In this document: positions 1 to 6,820 of the stretch, one piece after another
How the letters are laid out: each line of letters starts with the position of its first letter
How positions within the stretch are numbered: the first letter of the stretch is position 1
Assembly: GCA_021324135.1 (NCBI GenBank)
Contig: JAJPJO010000378.1
Coordinates: forward strand, 1-33,268
DNA from: Pseudomonadota bacterium
GTDB lineage: Bacteria > Cyanobacteriota > Vampirovibrionia > Obscuribacterales > Obscuribacteraceae
Direction: 5' to 3'
Length of the DNA stretch: 33,268 nucleotides
Translations under genes and position numbers: made by a program
Notes under the pieces: model-generated
What the model saw: the letters and a program-made list of their open reading frames with translations, nothing else
Told to the model about the DNA's origin: nothing
The model's database searches: none

Positions 1-1764
1 CTTCAACTTCTTCTTTCCGGCAAAGGTCAGGGCGCGCAAAGATGATATTTTCGCCATGGCTTCATAGCCGGCATCATCCAGTTGCTCGCACGATATCGTC
101 AGGTCCTCCAATTCGCCTCTCTGAGCCAATAGTGCTATGGCACCGGATGTGATGGCACCGTCGGCGGAATAGTCGAGTATGCTCAAGGCGGGGAGATGGG
201 CAATCAGTCTGAACTCGGCATCGCCCACATTGGTGTTGGTAATTGCCAGGCGCTCCAGAGGCAGATTAGCAATCGATTCTATACCGGCCATCGTGAAACC
301 GCGGCAGGCGATCAGCTCCAGTTTGCTCAGATTCTTCAGGGCTTGCAGATGATTGAGGGCAGCGTCGTTGATGTTTCCTTCAATCAAGGTAAGCTCGGCA
401 ATCTTACTGGCGCTCAGATACTCGAAGCCGCGCCCCGACAAAGTCGGCGCCAGAAGAGTCAAGCGCACCGCTTCGGGATCACCGGCCAGCTCTTTCAGAT
501 CATCATCAACAACCGGAGTCTTAGCCTGGATCTCCAGCTTGCCTGAAACATAACTGCGCACGAATCCTCGTTGAGCAGAATGCTCTTCCATTGCCGGAAG
601 ATCTGATTTGCTCGCCGCCATGAATGTGGTGGTGGTTTTTTTGTTTGAGAATATCCTCTCGATCTGCCAGTAGGCAAAGAAGCTCGCCAGGCTGAAGCAG
701 ACCAGCCCGATCATGATGCCGGTGAGAATCGGGTCGCGATCGTGCCCGGCCGCCATTGCCTCAATCGTTTCCCGCTCGAGAAATGGAAACTGCTGTCCCT
801 CGTCTTTCTCGGGCGTCACCGGCGTTCCCTGGGCCTGGCGGGCAAGGCTCAAACAGTGTTCGAGATCGGCCTTGAGAACAGCCATGGACGGATATCTTTC
901 CTCCGGTTTCTTGGCCAGGCAGCGAGCCACGACCGTCTCAAGGGCGGTATCGAATTCGCCGTCGGGATGGACATCCTTGAGCTTCGGAGCAGGCTCGTTC
1001 GCGTGCATGGCAATGGTTTCAAGGGCGGTAGCACCCGTGAAAGGAACGCGCCCGCTCAAAGCTTCGAACATAGCGCAACCGAATGAATAGATCTCGGAGC
1101 TTTCGTCGTATGGTAAACCGCTGCATTGATCCGGGCTCATGTACTGAGGCGTTCCCACAATCGTGCGCCCTTGAACGGTGATGGCGTCTTCCCTGCCGTG
1201 CTTGATGGAAGCGACGCCGAAGTCAATCAAGCGCACGCCGGGATTAAGAATGCTGTTGTCGACGACCAGGACGTTGGCGCTTTTCACGTCGCGATGAAAT
1301 GTGCCTCGACTGTGAGCATATTCCAGAGCATCGCAAATTTTGATCAGGATTGGCAAAGCCCGCGTCGGCTCCAGTGGACCATGCTCGCGGACAACCCGGT
1401 CGAGCCCGACGCCCTCAACATATTCCATGACCATGAATGGCACACCACCGCTGGTGGCACCGAAATCCAGCACTTTGACAATGTTGCGATGACTCAAACG
1501 GCTCGTTGCTCGCGCCTCTTGCTGAAAGGCCACCAATTGCTCGGCGGTCAGAGCCTTCAATACCTTGACCGCTACCCTCTTTTGCAAGAGCCGGTCACGG
1601 CATAGATAAACCGTGCCCACCGTGCCGGTCCCGAGCACATTCAAAGGCCGGTAGCGCTCCAGTGGAAACTCATCGTCCCCCAGCTGCAACTGGGCATCGA
1701 GCTCCGGCTTCACAGGCTCGGAACCGACAGCAGTTTTTTCCTTCTTGTCGTTTCGATCTTCCAA
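1..1764 (-). CDS. Membrane Ser/Thr protein kinase with LRR tail, C-terminus cut by the window edge
   Basis: Translating the minus strand gives a Hanks-type kinase: glycine loop GTGTVGTV, VAVKVL with the ATP lysine, HRDVKSANV catalytic loop (about 1275-1301), LIDFGVA (about 1214-1231), and GTPQYMSPDQ in the activation segment, where SPD replaces the usual APE. A hydrophobic stretch (ILTGIMIGLVCFSLASFFAY) is the single membrane span; the kinase domain should be cytoplasmic and the tail outside. The tail carries leucine-rich repeats of the 'L..L.....I.D.gl..L..L..L..L' kind and is still open at base 1. It lacks the N-terminal cysteine module of the kinases at 16687 and 29440. The start is a problem. 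The frame is closed upstream by TAA at 1822-1824 and holds no ATG; I used the TTG at 1764. A GTG at 1713 or an ATC at 1797 preceded by GGAAG are alternatives. The kinase assignment is firm, the start is not. Confidence 0.9.
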   Translation of the reverse strand, partial: MEDRNDKKEKTAVGSEPVKPELDAQLQLGDDEFPLERYRPLNVLGTGTVGTVYLCRDRLLQKRVAVKVLKALTAEQLVAFQQEARATSRLSHRNIVKVLDFGATSGGVPFMVMEYVEGVGLDRVVREHGPLEPTRALPILIKICDALEYAHSRGTFHRDVKSANVLVVDNSILNPGVRLIDFGVASIKHGREDAITVQGRTIVGTPQYMSPDQCSGLPYDESSEIYSFGCAMFEALSGRVPFTGATALETIAMHANEPAPKLKDVHPDGEFDTALETVVARCLAKKPEERYPSMAVLKADLEHCLSLARQAQGTPVTPEKDEGQQFPFLERETIEAMAAGHDRDPILTGIMIGLVCFSLASFFAYWQIERIFSNKKTTTTFMAASKSDLPAMEEHSAQRGFVRSYVSGKLEIQAKTPVVDDDLKELAGDPEAVRLTLLAPTLSGRGFEYLSASKIAELTLIEGNINDAALNHLQALKNLSKLELIACRGFTMAGIESIANLPLERLAITNTNVGDAEFRLIAHLPALSILDYSADGAITSGAIALLAQRGELEDLTISCEQLDDAGYEAMAKISSLRALTFAGKKKLK

Positions 1765-2112
1765 GGAGTTAGTAGCTCTTACATTCGGGGCGCCGATGTT
1801 TCTTCCGTTATACCACTTGCATTAATGCGCCTCAGCAAGCGACCGTTCTGCCAAAATTTATTGCGCCCCGGAACCCAAACCCCGGTCGGGCCAATCGATT
1901 TCATCTTGGCCTACGTATTTTCACCATTCCCCAGTTTAAATATCACAATCTACAATACCTCTACCGCACGACACAAACGGCACACCGAACTCGCTCGGTC
2001 TGTACCGCAACCGCTTAATCCTCAGGAAAGTCGATAAACGCTTCAGTTAATTACCCCGTTTAACCGCGAATCGCTCTAGCTCACCCTCAAATGAAAATAA
2101 CCAGGAGTATCG
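1765..2112. other. Divergent intergenic region
   Basis: These 348 bases separate the leftward kinase gene from the rightward gene at 2113 and should contain both promoters. A TACAAT at 1951-1956 is a possible -10 for the rightward gene, but I see no matching -35. A CAGGAG ribosome site lies at about 2101-2106, 6-7 nt before the ATG at 2113. The 70-codon open frame inside (1825-2037) has no recognisable features and is not annotated. Confidence 0.5.
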
Positions 2113-3939
2113 ATGGTACAATCGTCCCCCGAAGCCAGGACCTATGCGGTCACTGACGCCACCCCAACACATCATAAAACGGCTCAAGAAGCACGCAAAA
2201 CGCTGCAAGATCATTCCCTCGAACTGAGAGGGCAACCCAAATCGTCCACTCGCGTCGAGGTTGCCAGTGCCGGCAACGATGCCATACCGAAGCACCAGGG
2301 CCAGGAGAATGCAGCCACACCCAAGCTGGATGCGGGCAAACGTCCCGATGAATTGGCTAAATCCGGCGCCATAAAAGACCATACAAAAGAAGGTCCGGCA
2401 CCTAATCGCGAAAAATTGGCCGCGGGAGAAACGCCCGAGATCAAGGTGCAATTCTCCGACTCAAAAGGACCCAAGCAAAACAATCGACCGGACTTCATCG
2501 TCAATAAAGACGGCAGCATTCATATGATGAATGATCCGGAGAAAAATGCGCACAAGCAAATCGTCGTCGAACTGCAACGCGATCAGGGTCAGATTAAGCC
2601 GACCGAGGCGCAGCAAAAGTCGGTCGACGAACTATATAAATACCTCGATGCCAGGCTGAAGACCGCCAGTCCGGATGCCGCCGCAAATGGCGTCAAGCTG
2701 GACGACTCTCAAGGTCTCGTTTCAAAACAACTGGAGCAACAGCTCAAAGCCAGAGATGCAGCACCGGAAACAAAGGGAATGCCTGATTCGGTGCGCAAGC
2801 AGATCGAAGACATGGAGCGCTTCCGCGGGTCGCACGGCGGCCACATGTCGCGCAAGGAATCGGATAACTATTTCCCTGAGCGCACCGTTCCCTTGCAGGA
2901 TCGCGAGAACCAGAAAATTGCGGCGATGAAGGATGTGGTCGCGGGCTTCGTTTCGCGCGGCGACAGCAAACCCTACGAGCATGTAGTCCATCGCGGCGAT
3001 CGAGGCTGGGGCGTCGGTCGATACGGATTGACATACGACATGATGTCCGATTGGCTCAGCAATGTCGACATGAAATCGCTTGATAAAGAGCTTCAAAAGG
3101 AAATTCAGAGCGGGCAATTGAGCCAGCAAGACGCCCAAGAGATTCTGCAGAATATGCAGAGAATGAAGGATTCGGTTGCCAAATACAAACAGTCGGGCAA
3201 CGACAACGATCTCGATCCGTTCCTCAAAAAATTGAAAACCGGCGACAAAAACGACCCGGTTACGAAGGAAGAGATCAATAAGTATTTCGGCAAGCAAGTG
3301 CAGGAACTGGCCGCCAGTTATGAAAGCGGTAAATTCTCCAAGGAATTGGCCGCCCGAAATAACGGCAAGGTCGATCCGGGCGAGTTGGCGCTCTCGATGA
3401 TGCTGGGTCATGTGCCGGATGCTCAGGAGTTGAGCGACCCGGGCAACAAGCGCTTCATCGAAGCAGCCAGACAAGCCTATAACATATCGATCAACCGCCG
3501 CGAGAATCAAGGCGATATCATTCCGTTCTCCGACACGAGCAACATGACCGAGGCCATGAAGAATGCAGTCGGCAGAGCGCTTTGGACTGACTACGCCGGA
3601 GCTACGCAGCACGGCAACCTGGGTTGCGCCATTACTGTCTCGCGAATCTTGAAGGCAGGCGGCGTCAACATCGGTGACCAGCTCGCCGTCTCAGGTGTCG
3701 AGTCCCAGATGCGACGCATGGGCGCCCAGAGAGTTTCGCTCCAGCAGGCGATCAGCAGCGGTCAAGTGTATGTCGTCTCCACCGGGCGTCACGTCGGCAT
3801 GGGTCAAGGTGACTGGTGCGTTGAGAACAGTTCCGCGCAGGCCCGGGCGATCAGCCACAGCATCCGCAACTCCAGTTTGAGAAACGGCTGGGCATACATC
3901 GTTCCTGGACAAAACAAGGGCAACACCCAATACGCTTAA
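2113..3939 (+). CDS. Large protein with C-terminal papain-like (NlpC/P60 or CHAP type) hydrolase domain
   Basis: 608 residues. Residues 1 to about 200 are polar, charged and Pro/Gly/Gln-rich, so probably disordered, with no signal peptide or membrane span. Residues about 230-480 form a helical region that contains GWGVGRYGL and an acidic loop NNGKVDPGEL; I cannot assign it, though GRYGL faintly recalls lysozyme-like muramidases. The last 110 residues look like a cysteine peptidase of the NlpC/P60-CHAP fold: a cysteine at the start of a helix (NLGCAITVSRILKAGGV, C505), a histidine at a strand start (GRHVGMG, H560) and a polar third residue in WCVENSS (E571/N572). Such domains usually cleave peptide bonds in peptidoglycan. 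Without a signal peptide it would need another export route, act inside the cell, or be released by lysis. The start is supported by CAGGAG 6-7 nt upstream. It stands alone and converges on the gene at 3950. Confidence 0.75.
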   Translation: MVQSSPEARTYAVTDATPTHHKTAQEARKTLQDHSLELRGQPKSSTRVEVASAGNDAIPKHQGQENAATPKLDAGKRPDELAKSGAIKDHTKEGPAPNREKLAAGETPEIKVQFSDSKGPKQNNRPDFIVNKDGSIHMMNDPEKNAHKQIVVELQRDQGQIKPTEAQQKSVDELYKYLDARLKTASPDAAANGVKLDDSQGLVSKQLEQQLKARDAAPETKGMPDSVRKQIEDMERFRGSHGGHMSRKESDNYFPERTVPLQDRENQKIAAMKDVVAGFVSRGDSKPYEHVVHRGDRGWGVGRYGLTYDMMSDWLSNVDMKSLDKELQKEIQSGQLSQQDAQEILQNMQRMKDSVAKYKQSGNDNDLDPFLKKLKTGDKNDPVTKEEINKYFGKQVQELAASYESGKFSKELAARNNGKVDPGELALSMMLGHVPDAQELSDPGNKRFIEAARQAYNISINRRENQGDIIPFSDTSNMTEAMKNAVGRALWTDYAGATQHGNLGCAITVSRILKAGGVNIGDQLAVSGVESQMRRMGAQRVSLQQAISSGQVYVVSTGRHVGMGQGDWCVENSSAQARAISHSIRNSSLRNGWAYIVPGQNKGNTQYA

Positions 3940-3949
3940 CGGCTTACGA

Positions 3950-4546
3950 TCAGAGTCGTTTGACTATCTCCTCGATCTGACAGCGGTGAATTCTCTGATG
4001 CGGAGCGGCGAACAACAGCCACTCGCGAGCGTTTAGCGGTCCGAACCATGGGTGCGCGTGCTTTGCTTTTGTATCGTTTGAAAAGTCGAGCGACTTCATG
4101 GTGGCGATGAATTTATCGCTCATCGTTTCAAACCTTTCGATAACCTGGCTTGCATTGACCTGCAAGGAAGGTTTGACATTTTCAATTTTAGAAACCGGCA
4201 GCTCGCTGATTTCCTTCGATAAGCTGGTGATGATGTTGCTCATGCCGTTGCCTACGATCACGAGATGTTCGATCGCCATGGCCACGGACCAGTAACGCGA
4301 ACTGTCCTCGAGCCCGCGCAATCGAGGCACTAAGCGCCTCTGGCACAGGTTCTGCTCGCTGAGCGATTTGGCGATCGCTAAAATCTGGTTTGACTCGTGC
4401 TCGAATTGCTCGATTCCTTGCGCGACAGTAGTGAAATGAAAGCGCAAAGGAATGATGACGTGCTTGGCGACAAACCACTCCATCAGAGGCAATCCGGCGC
4501 CGGGCTCCGCCAGCTTCGGCTCGGCAGTTTGATCAATTGCGTTCAT
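3950..4546 (-). CDS. DinB-like four-helix protein
   Basis: 198 residues from the ATG at 4546; an ATG two codons further upstream (4552) overlaps the GNAT stop as ATGA. I prefer 4546 because GGAG lies 7 nt before it. The protein is all-helical with histidines placed as in DinB/YfiT-type metal-binding bundles: one in MAIEHLVIVGNGM mid-protein and a pair near the C-terminus in PHQRIHRCQIEEI. Family members bind a divalent metal with three histidines, and several are thiol S-transferases or stress-induced proteins of unknown activity. The substrate cannot be read from sequence. It follows the GNAT gene immediately and is probably translated from the same message, so it should share the HxlR-controlled promoter at 5103-5131. 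Assignment to the superfamily is likely; function is unknown. Confidence 0.7.
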   Translation of the reverse strand: MNAIDQTAEPKLAEPGAGLPLMEWFVAKHVIIPLRFHFTTVAQGIEQFEHESNQILAIAKSLSEQNLCQRRLVPRLRGLEDSSRYWSVAMAIEHLVIVGNGMSNIITSLSKEISELPVSKIENVKPSLQVNASQVIERFETMSDKFIATMKSLDFSNDTKAKHAHPWFGPLNAREWLLFAAPHQRIHRCQIEEIVKRL

Positions 4547-4548
4547 TC

Positions 4549-5055
4549 TCATGCTCCATTTTGAAATTCTTTGATGTATCCCCATACTACAAAACCGGGC
4601 ACGGGCTCGAAGTCGATCTCTTCAAATCGGCTGTAGCCGCGGCGTTCGTACATTGCTTTCGCCTCAGTCATGAGCTTCGTCGTGTGCAAGGTTATGGCGG
4701 AATAGCCTTCCTCTTTCGCTCGTTTTTCGCAGGCAGCAATCAATTTATCGCCCAGACCTCGATGGCGAAACTGCGGAAGCACCGACAGCAAGCGCATCTC
4801 CGGATAGGGATTTTTGAGCGACTGGTTGCCCATCTGCTTTTCATAAGGTCCCAGGTATACGACCGAGGCGACAATTTCGCCACCCTCGACTGCGACAATG
4901 CGCACGATGTCCTTGTCTTCAAGCAGCGTCTGGCGCGTGCCGGCCTCGTACATGGTCCAGAACTCCGGGTCCGCTGAATCAGCGTATTGCTCGTACGAGG
5001 CTTTTGTAACGTCGGCTACCTCGAGCCATTCCTCTTGCTGTGCTTCCCTTACCAT
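4549..5055 (-). CDS. GNAT family N-acetyltransferase
   Basis: 168 residues. The acetyl-CoA binding motif A is clear: MRLLSVLPQFRHRGLGDKL with the R-x-x-G-x-G pyrophosphate loop, followed by the helix and the YERRGYSRF C-terminal motif B typical of GNAT enzymes. The N-terminal half (VADVTKASYEQYA ... FWTMYEAGTRQTL) is the usual acceptor-binding region. The acceptor is not predictable. The start at 5055 is chosen because GGAGG (on the minus strand, 5067-5063) lies 7 nt upstream. The open frame continues upstream to 5388 only as a shadow of the divergent regulator. It is the first gene of a two-gene unit with the DinB-like gene and lies back-to-back with an HxlR regulator whose probable operators flank its promoter. 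Confidence 0.88.
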   Translation of the reverse strand: MVREAQQEEWLEVADVTKASYEQYADSADPEFWTMYEAGTRQTLLEDKDIVRIVAVEGGEIVASVVYLGPYEKQMGNQSLKNPYPEMRLLSVLPQFRHRGLGDKLIAACEKRAKEEGYSAITLHTTKLMTEAKAMYERRGYSRFEEIDFEPVPGFVVWGYIKEFQNGA

Positions 5056-5072
5056 AGTCGAACCTCCAATCT

Positions 5073-5091
5073 CACTTGCAAATTGCAAGTG
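5073..5091. promoter_or_regulatory. Operator palindrome 1 (probable HxlR site)
   Basis: A perfect 9-bp inverted repeat around one central base, CACTTGCAAATTGCAAGTG. It lies just downstream of the predicted start of the GNAT transcript (about +6 to +24). It shares the pattern C-R-CTTGC-N5-GCAAG-Y-G with a second palindrome 43 bp away, about four helical turns, which is the expected arrangement for two dimers bound on one face. Binding here would block GNAT-DinB transcription. Ownership by the adjacent HxlR protein is inferred from position. Confidence 0.7.
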
Positions 5092-5102
5092 CTTACCTCT
5101 CA

Positions 5103-5131
5103 AGCATAGTCGAACCGCTTGCTTTTTGCAA
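5103..5131 (-). promoter_or_regulatory. Predicted sigma-70-type promoter of the GNAT-DinB unit
   Basis: On the minus strand TTGCAA (5131-5126) and TATGCT (5108-5103) are separated by exactly 17 bases and would start transcription near 5097, giving a leader of about 40 nt that includes the GGAGG site. The -35 element lies inside operator palindrome 2. Confidence 0.55.
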
Positions 5132-5134
5132 GCG
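5116..5134. promoter_or_regulatory. Operator palindrome 2 (probable HxlR site)
   Basis: CGCTTGCTTTTTGCAAGCG, two perfect 7-base arms around five T. The core CTTGC-N5-GCAAG matches palindrome 1. It covers the -35 of the leftward GNAT promoter and the -35 region of the rightward regulator promoter, so one bound dimer could block both. Confidence 0.7.
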
Positions 5135-5139
5135 CCCTG

Positions 5140-5145
5140 TATAAT
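5140..5145 (+). promoter_or_regulatory. -10 element of the HxlR gene; near-leaderless transcript
   Basis: A perfect TATAAT lies 7 nt before the ATG at 5153. Transcription would begin at about 5152, so the message should have almost no leader, which fits the absence of any Shine-Dalgarno sequence. The matching -35 (GCTTGC, 5117-5122, 17-bp spacer) is poor and lies inside palindrome 2. Confidence 0.55.
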
Positions 5146-5152
5146 GATTCGT

Positions 5153-5602
5153 ATGAGCATGACCAAACCACGATCCGAGTGCGTAATTTGCAATGTCCTG
5201 GAAATTTTCGGGGACAAATGGAGCTTTCTTGTCATTCGTGATCTGTTTCTCTTCAACAAGCACGAATTCAAAGAGTTTCTCGCCTCACCAGAGGCAATCG
5301 CCACAAATGTGCTTGCCGACCGGCTCAAACGGCTGCTCGCCGCCGGTGTAATCGCCGAGCTTCCCTGCCGGGAAAATCGCTCACGCAAGTTTTATTTTCT
5401 AACCGATAAAGGCAAAGACCTTTTTCCGATTCTGGCTGAGATGGCCAAGTGGGGCGAAAGACATCTGCCGGATCTGCCCGCCATGCAAGGTTTATACTCA
5501 CGACTGCGCAGCGAGCCGCAGGTTCTGCGCCAGGAAATTTTCGATCGCATCAGGGACTGGGAGACGGAACATCTTTCGCCTCGAGCCTTGTCCGATCCGT
5601 AG
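5153..5602 (+). CDS. HxlR-family winged-helix transcriptional regulator
   Basis: 149 residues from ATG 5153; a second ATG lies two codons on. The N-terminus has the HxlR signature: a cysteine-containing start (SECVICNVLEIFGDKWSFL) followed by VIRDLF, then a winged helix (TNVLADRLKRLLAAGVI as recognition helix, ENRSRKFYFLTDKGKDL as wing). The C-terminal extension (about residues 95-149) is helical and probably dimerises. HxlR proteins bind palindromes as dimers and often respond to electrophiles or redox state through the N-terminal cysteine. Here the divergent GNAT-DinB pair is the obvious target, and the two matching palindromes in the shared control region suggest repression of both directions. 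The start rests on the homologous region beginning here and on the TATAAT placement. Confidence 0.88.
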   Translation: MSMTKPRSECVICNVLEIFGDKWSFLVIRDLFLFNKHEFKEFLASPEAIATNVLADRLKRLLAAGVIAELPCRENRSRKFYFLTDKGKDLFPILAEMAKWGERHLPDLPAMQGLYSRLRSEPQVLRQEIFDRIRDWETEHLSPRALSDP

Positions 5603-5618
5603 ACAAGCATCTGGACTG

Positions 5619-5643
5619 CCGGGCCCGGAGCAGGCACTGCCTG
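5619..5643. other. Two adjacent palindromes between convergent genes
   Basis: CCGGGCCCGG (5619-5628) and CAGGCACTGCCTG (5631-5643) sit between the end of the HxlR gene and the end of the convergent small gene at 5672. They could fold in RNA and help end transcription, but neither is followed by a T run, so this is only a possibility. Confidence 0.25.
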
Positions 5644-5671
5644 TAGTGGCACACAGAGTGCTAAAAAACCA

Positions 5672-5902
5672 CTATTCCCTCCACAAGGGAACCAGGTGAT
5701 CGTCCCAGACTGAAAGGACAAATGCCCAGGCCCAACCGGGCGGACACCATCCCAGAAAGAAATTGATGGCCAAAACTTTCCATTTATCCGGACGGCGTCG
5801 GAAAACCGCGATCCAGAATGGCAGGAAGAAGCAGGCCAGTAAGTATATGACCGGGGTCAGAATTAATATGGCGGCGATCAAAATGCCTGCGACAGTACCC
5901 AT
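5672..5902 (-). CDS. Small membrane protein of the superinfection-immunity family
   Basis: 76 residues from the ATG at 5902, preceded by GAGG about 8 nt upstream; upstream in-frame codons give no family similarity. Two membrane segments: residues about 2-25 (GTVAGILIAAILILTPVIYL, then ACFFLPFWIAVF) and about 43-65 (VLAINFFLGWCPPGWAWAF). The pattern FFLPF..A..R..P.K......N.FLGW.P.GW..A is that of the 'superinfection immunity protein' family (PF14373), named after phage T4 Imm and widespread as a small inner-membrane protein on bacterial chromosomes. The family name does not prove a defence role, since most chromosomal members are uncharacterised. It is a single gene between convergent and divergent neighbours. 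Confidence 0.75.
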   Translation of the reverse strand: MGTVAGILIAAILILTPVIYLLACFFLPFWIAVFRRRPDKWKVLAINFFLGWCPPGWAWAFVLSVWDDHLVPLWRE

Positions 5903-6015
5903 CTCAAATTCCTCAGACCGTTTTGTGCTCTGGCCGCCCCTGGTCATCCCAGACTTTTTCTGCGCCATTGAAAGTATTATGATTGATGCATGACCGGCAG
6001 GCAACAGAGGATCTT

Positions 6016-6792
6016 ATGCATCAGAACCATTACCGGAAAGAGCCCGCGGGCATTACATTTTGCCGCCGTCTAATGGCAGTGGCGGCAGTGGCGGTCCTGC
6101 TTCTATACGGCGCAGCAATGACGAGCGCGCCCGCTTTTGCCAAACGAAGCCAATCGAACAATGCCTCCAATGATGTCGATTTTGGTCCATATATGGCCGC
6201 TGTTCAAAGCAAGGTCAAAAGACATTGGTTTCCACCCAAGCAAAATGCTTCCGACCGCGTCGTCGCCCAGTGGAAAATTCATACAGACGGCACGGTCTCA
6301 GACATCAAACTCGTGTCCGAGAGCAATCATAATGAGAAGGCCGAGGCGGCAGCGATGAAGGCGATTGCTGACTCATCGCCGTTCCGCCCGCTTCCTGCAG
6401 GCGCACCCAGTGAAGTGGATGTTCAGTTCACTTTTGACTACAACGTATTCAATGGTGAAAAGAAGGCAGAGGGTTCGCGGCAATCATCAGACGGGAGCGT
6501 TCAAGGTCAGGAGACTTCGAGCGGCACGGACAGCACCACGAGGGTAAACAATCTGGCCAATCTGGAAGCCTTGCTCAACATTATTGCCAATGGCTGTGAA
6601 ATTCAATTGATCTGCATGTCGAGCGCCGTCGGCATGGCAGGCGTATTCCTGCTCGTTTTCGTTCGCGGCCGGCGCGTGCTCGGCGGCGTAATGGTCGGTC
6701 TGGCACCGTTCATACTCGCCTGGGGGCTGGCTATTCCAGGAGTGATCAATTGGCTTGTAGCAAGTGCTCGCGATGCCAACTTATTCTCGTAG
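6016..6792 (+). CDS. TonB C-terminal-like protein with two C-terminal membrane helices
   Basis: 258 residues. The start at 6016 is chosen because GAGG lies 5 nt before it; an in-frame ATG further upstream lacks such a site. A hydrophobic N-terminal segment ending SAPAFAKR is a signal peptide or anchor. Residues about 55-145 match the TonB C-terminal fold used by 'energy transducer TonB' proteins: DFGPYMAAVQSKVKRHWFPP, then VAQWKIHTDGTVSDIKLVSES and AEAAAMKAIADSSPFRPLP. A polar Ser/Gly/Gln linker follows. Two hydrophobic helices then end the protein (GMAGVFLLVFVRG and VMVGLAPFILAWGLAIPGVI). True TonB has its anchor at the N-terminus and the domain at the extreme C-terminus, so here the domain is internal. 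No ExbBD or outer-membrane receptor gene is nearby, so energy transduction is not supported. Confidence 0.8.
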   Translation: MHQNHYRKEPAGITFCRRLMAVAAVAVLLLYGAAMTSAPAFAKRSQSNNASNDVDFGPYMAAVQSKVKRHWFPPKQNASDRVVAQWKIHTDGTVSDIKLVSESNHNEKAEAAAMKAIADSSPFRPLPAGAPSEVDVQFTFDYNVFNGEKKAEGSRQSSDGSVQGQETSSGTDSTTRVNNLANLEALLNIIANGCEIQLICMSSAVGMAGVFLLVFVRGRRVLGGVMVGLAPFILAWGLAIPGVINWLVASARDANLFS

Positions 6793-6820
6793 CTGAGTGG
6801 TTCAATCAAAGGCGATGCAG

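Noticed and set aside
1825..2037. 70-codon open frame in the divergent intergenic region
   Set aside because: No ribosome site, no family similarity, basic and proline-rich composition typical of translated non-coding sequence.
2722..3612. 296-codon open frame on the minus strand
   Set aside because: Antisense to the 608-residue protein, with a composition typical of a mirror frame. The plus-strand frame has the ribosome site and the hydrolase motifs.
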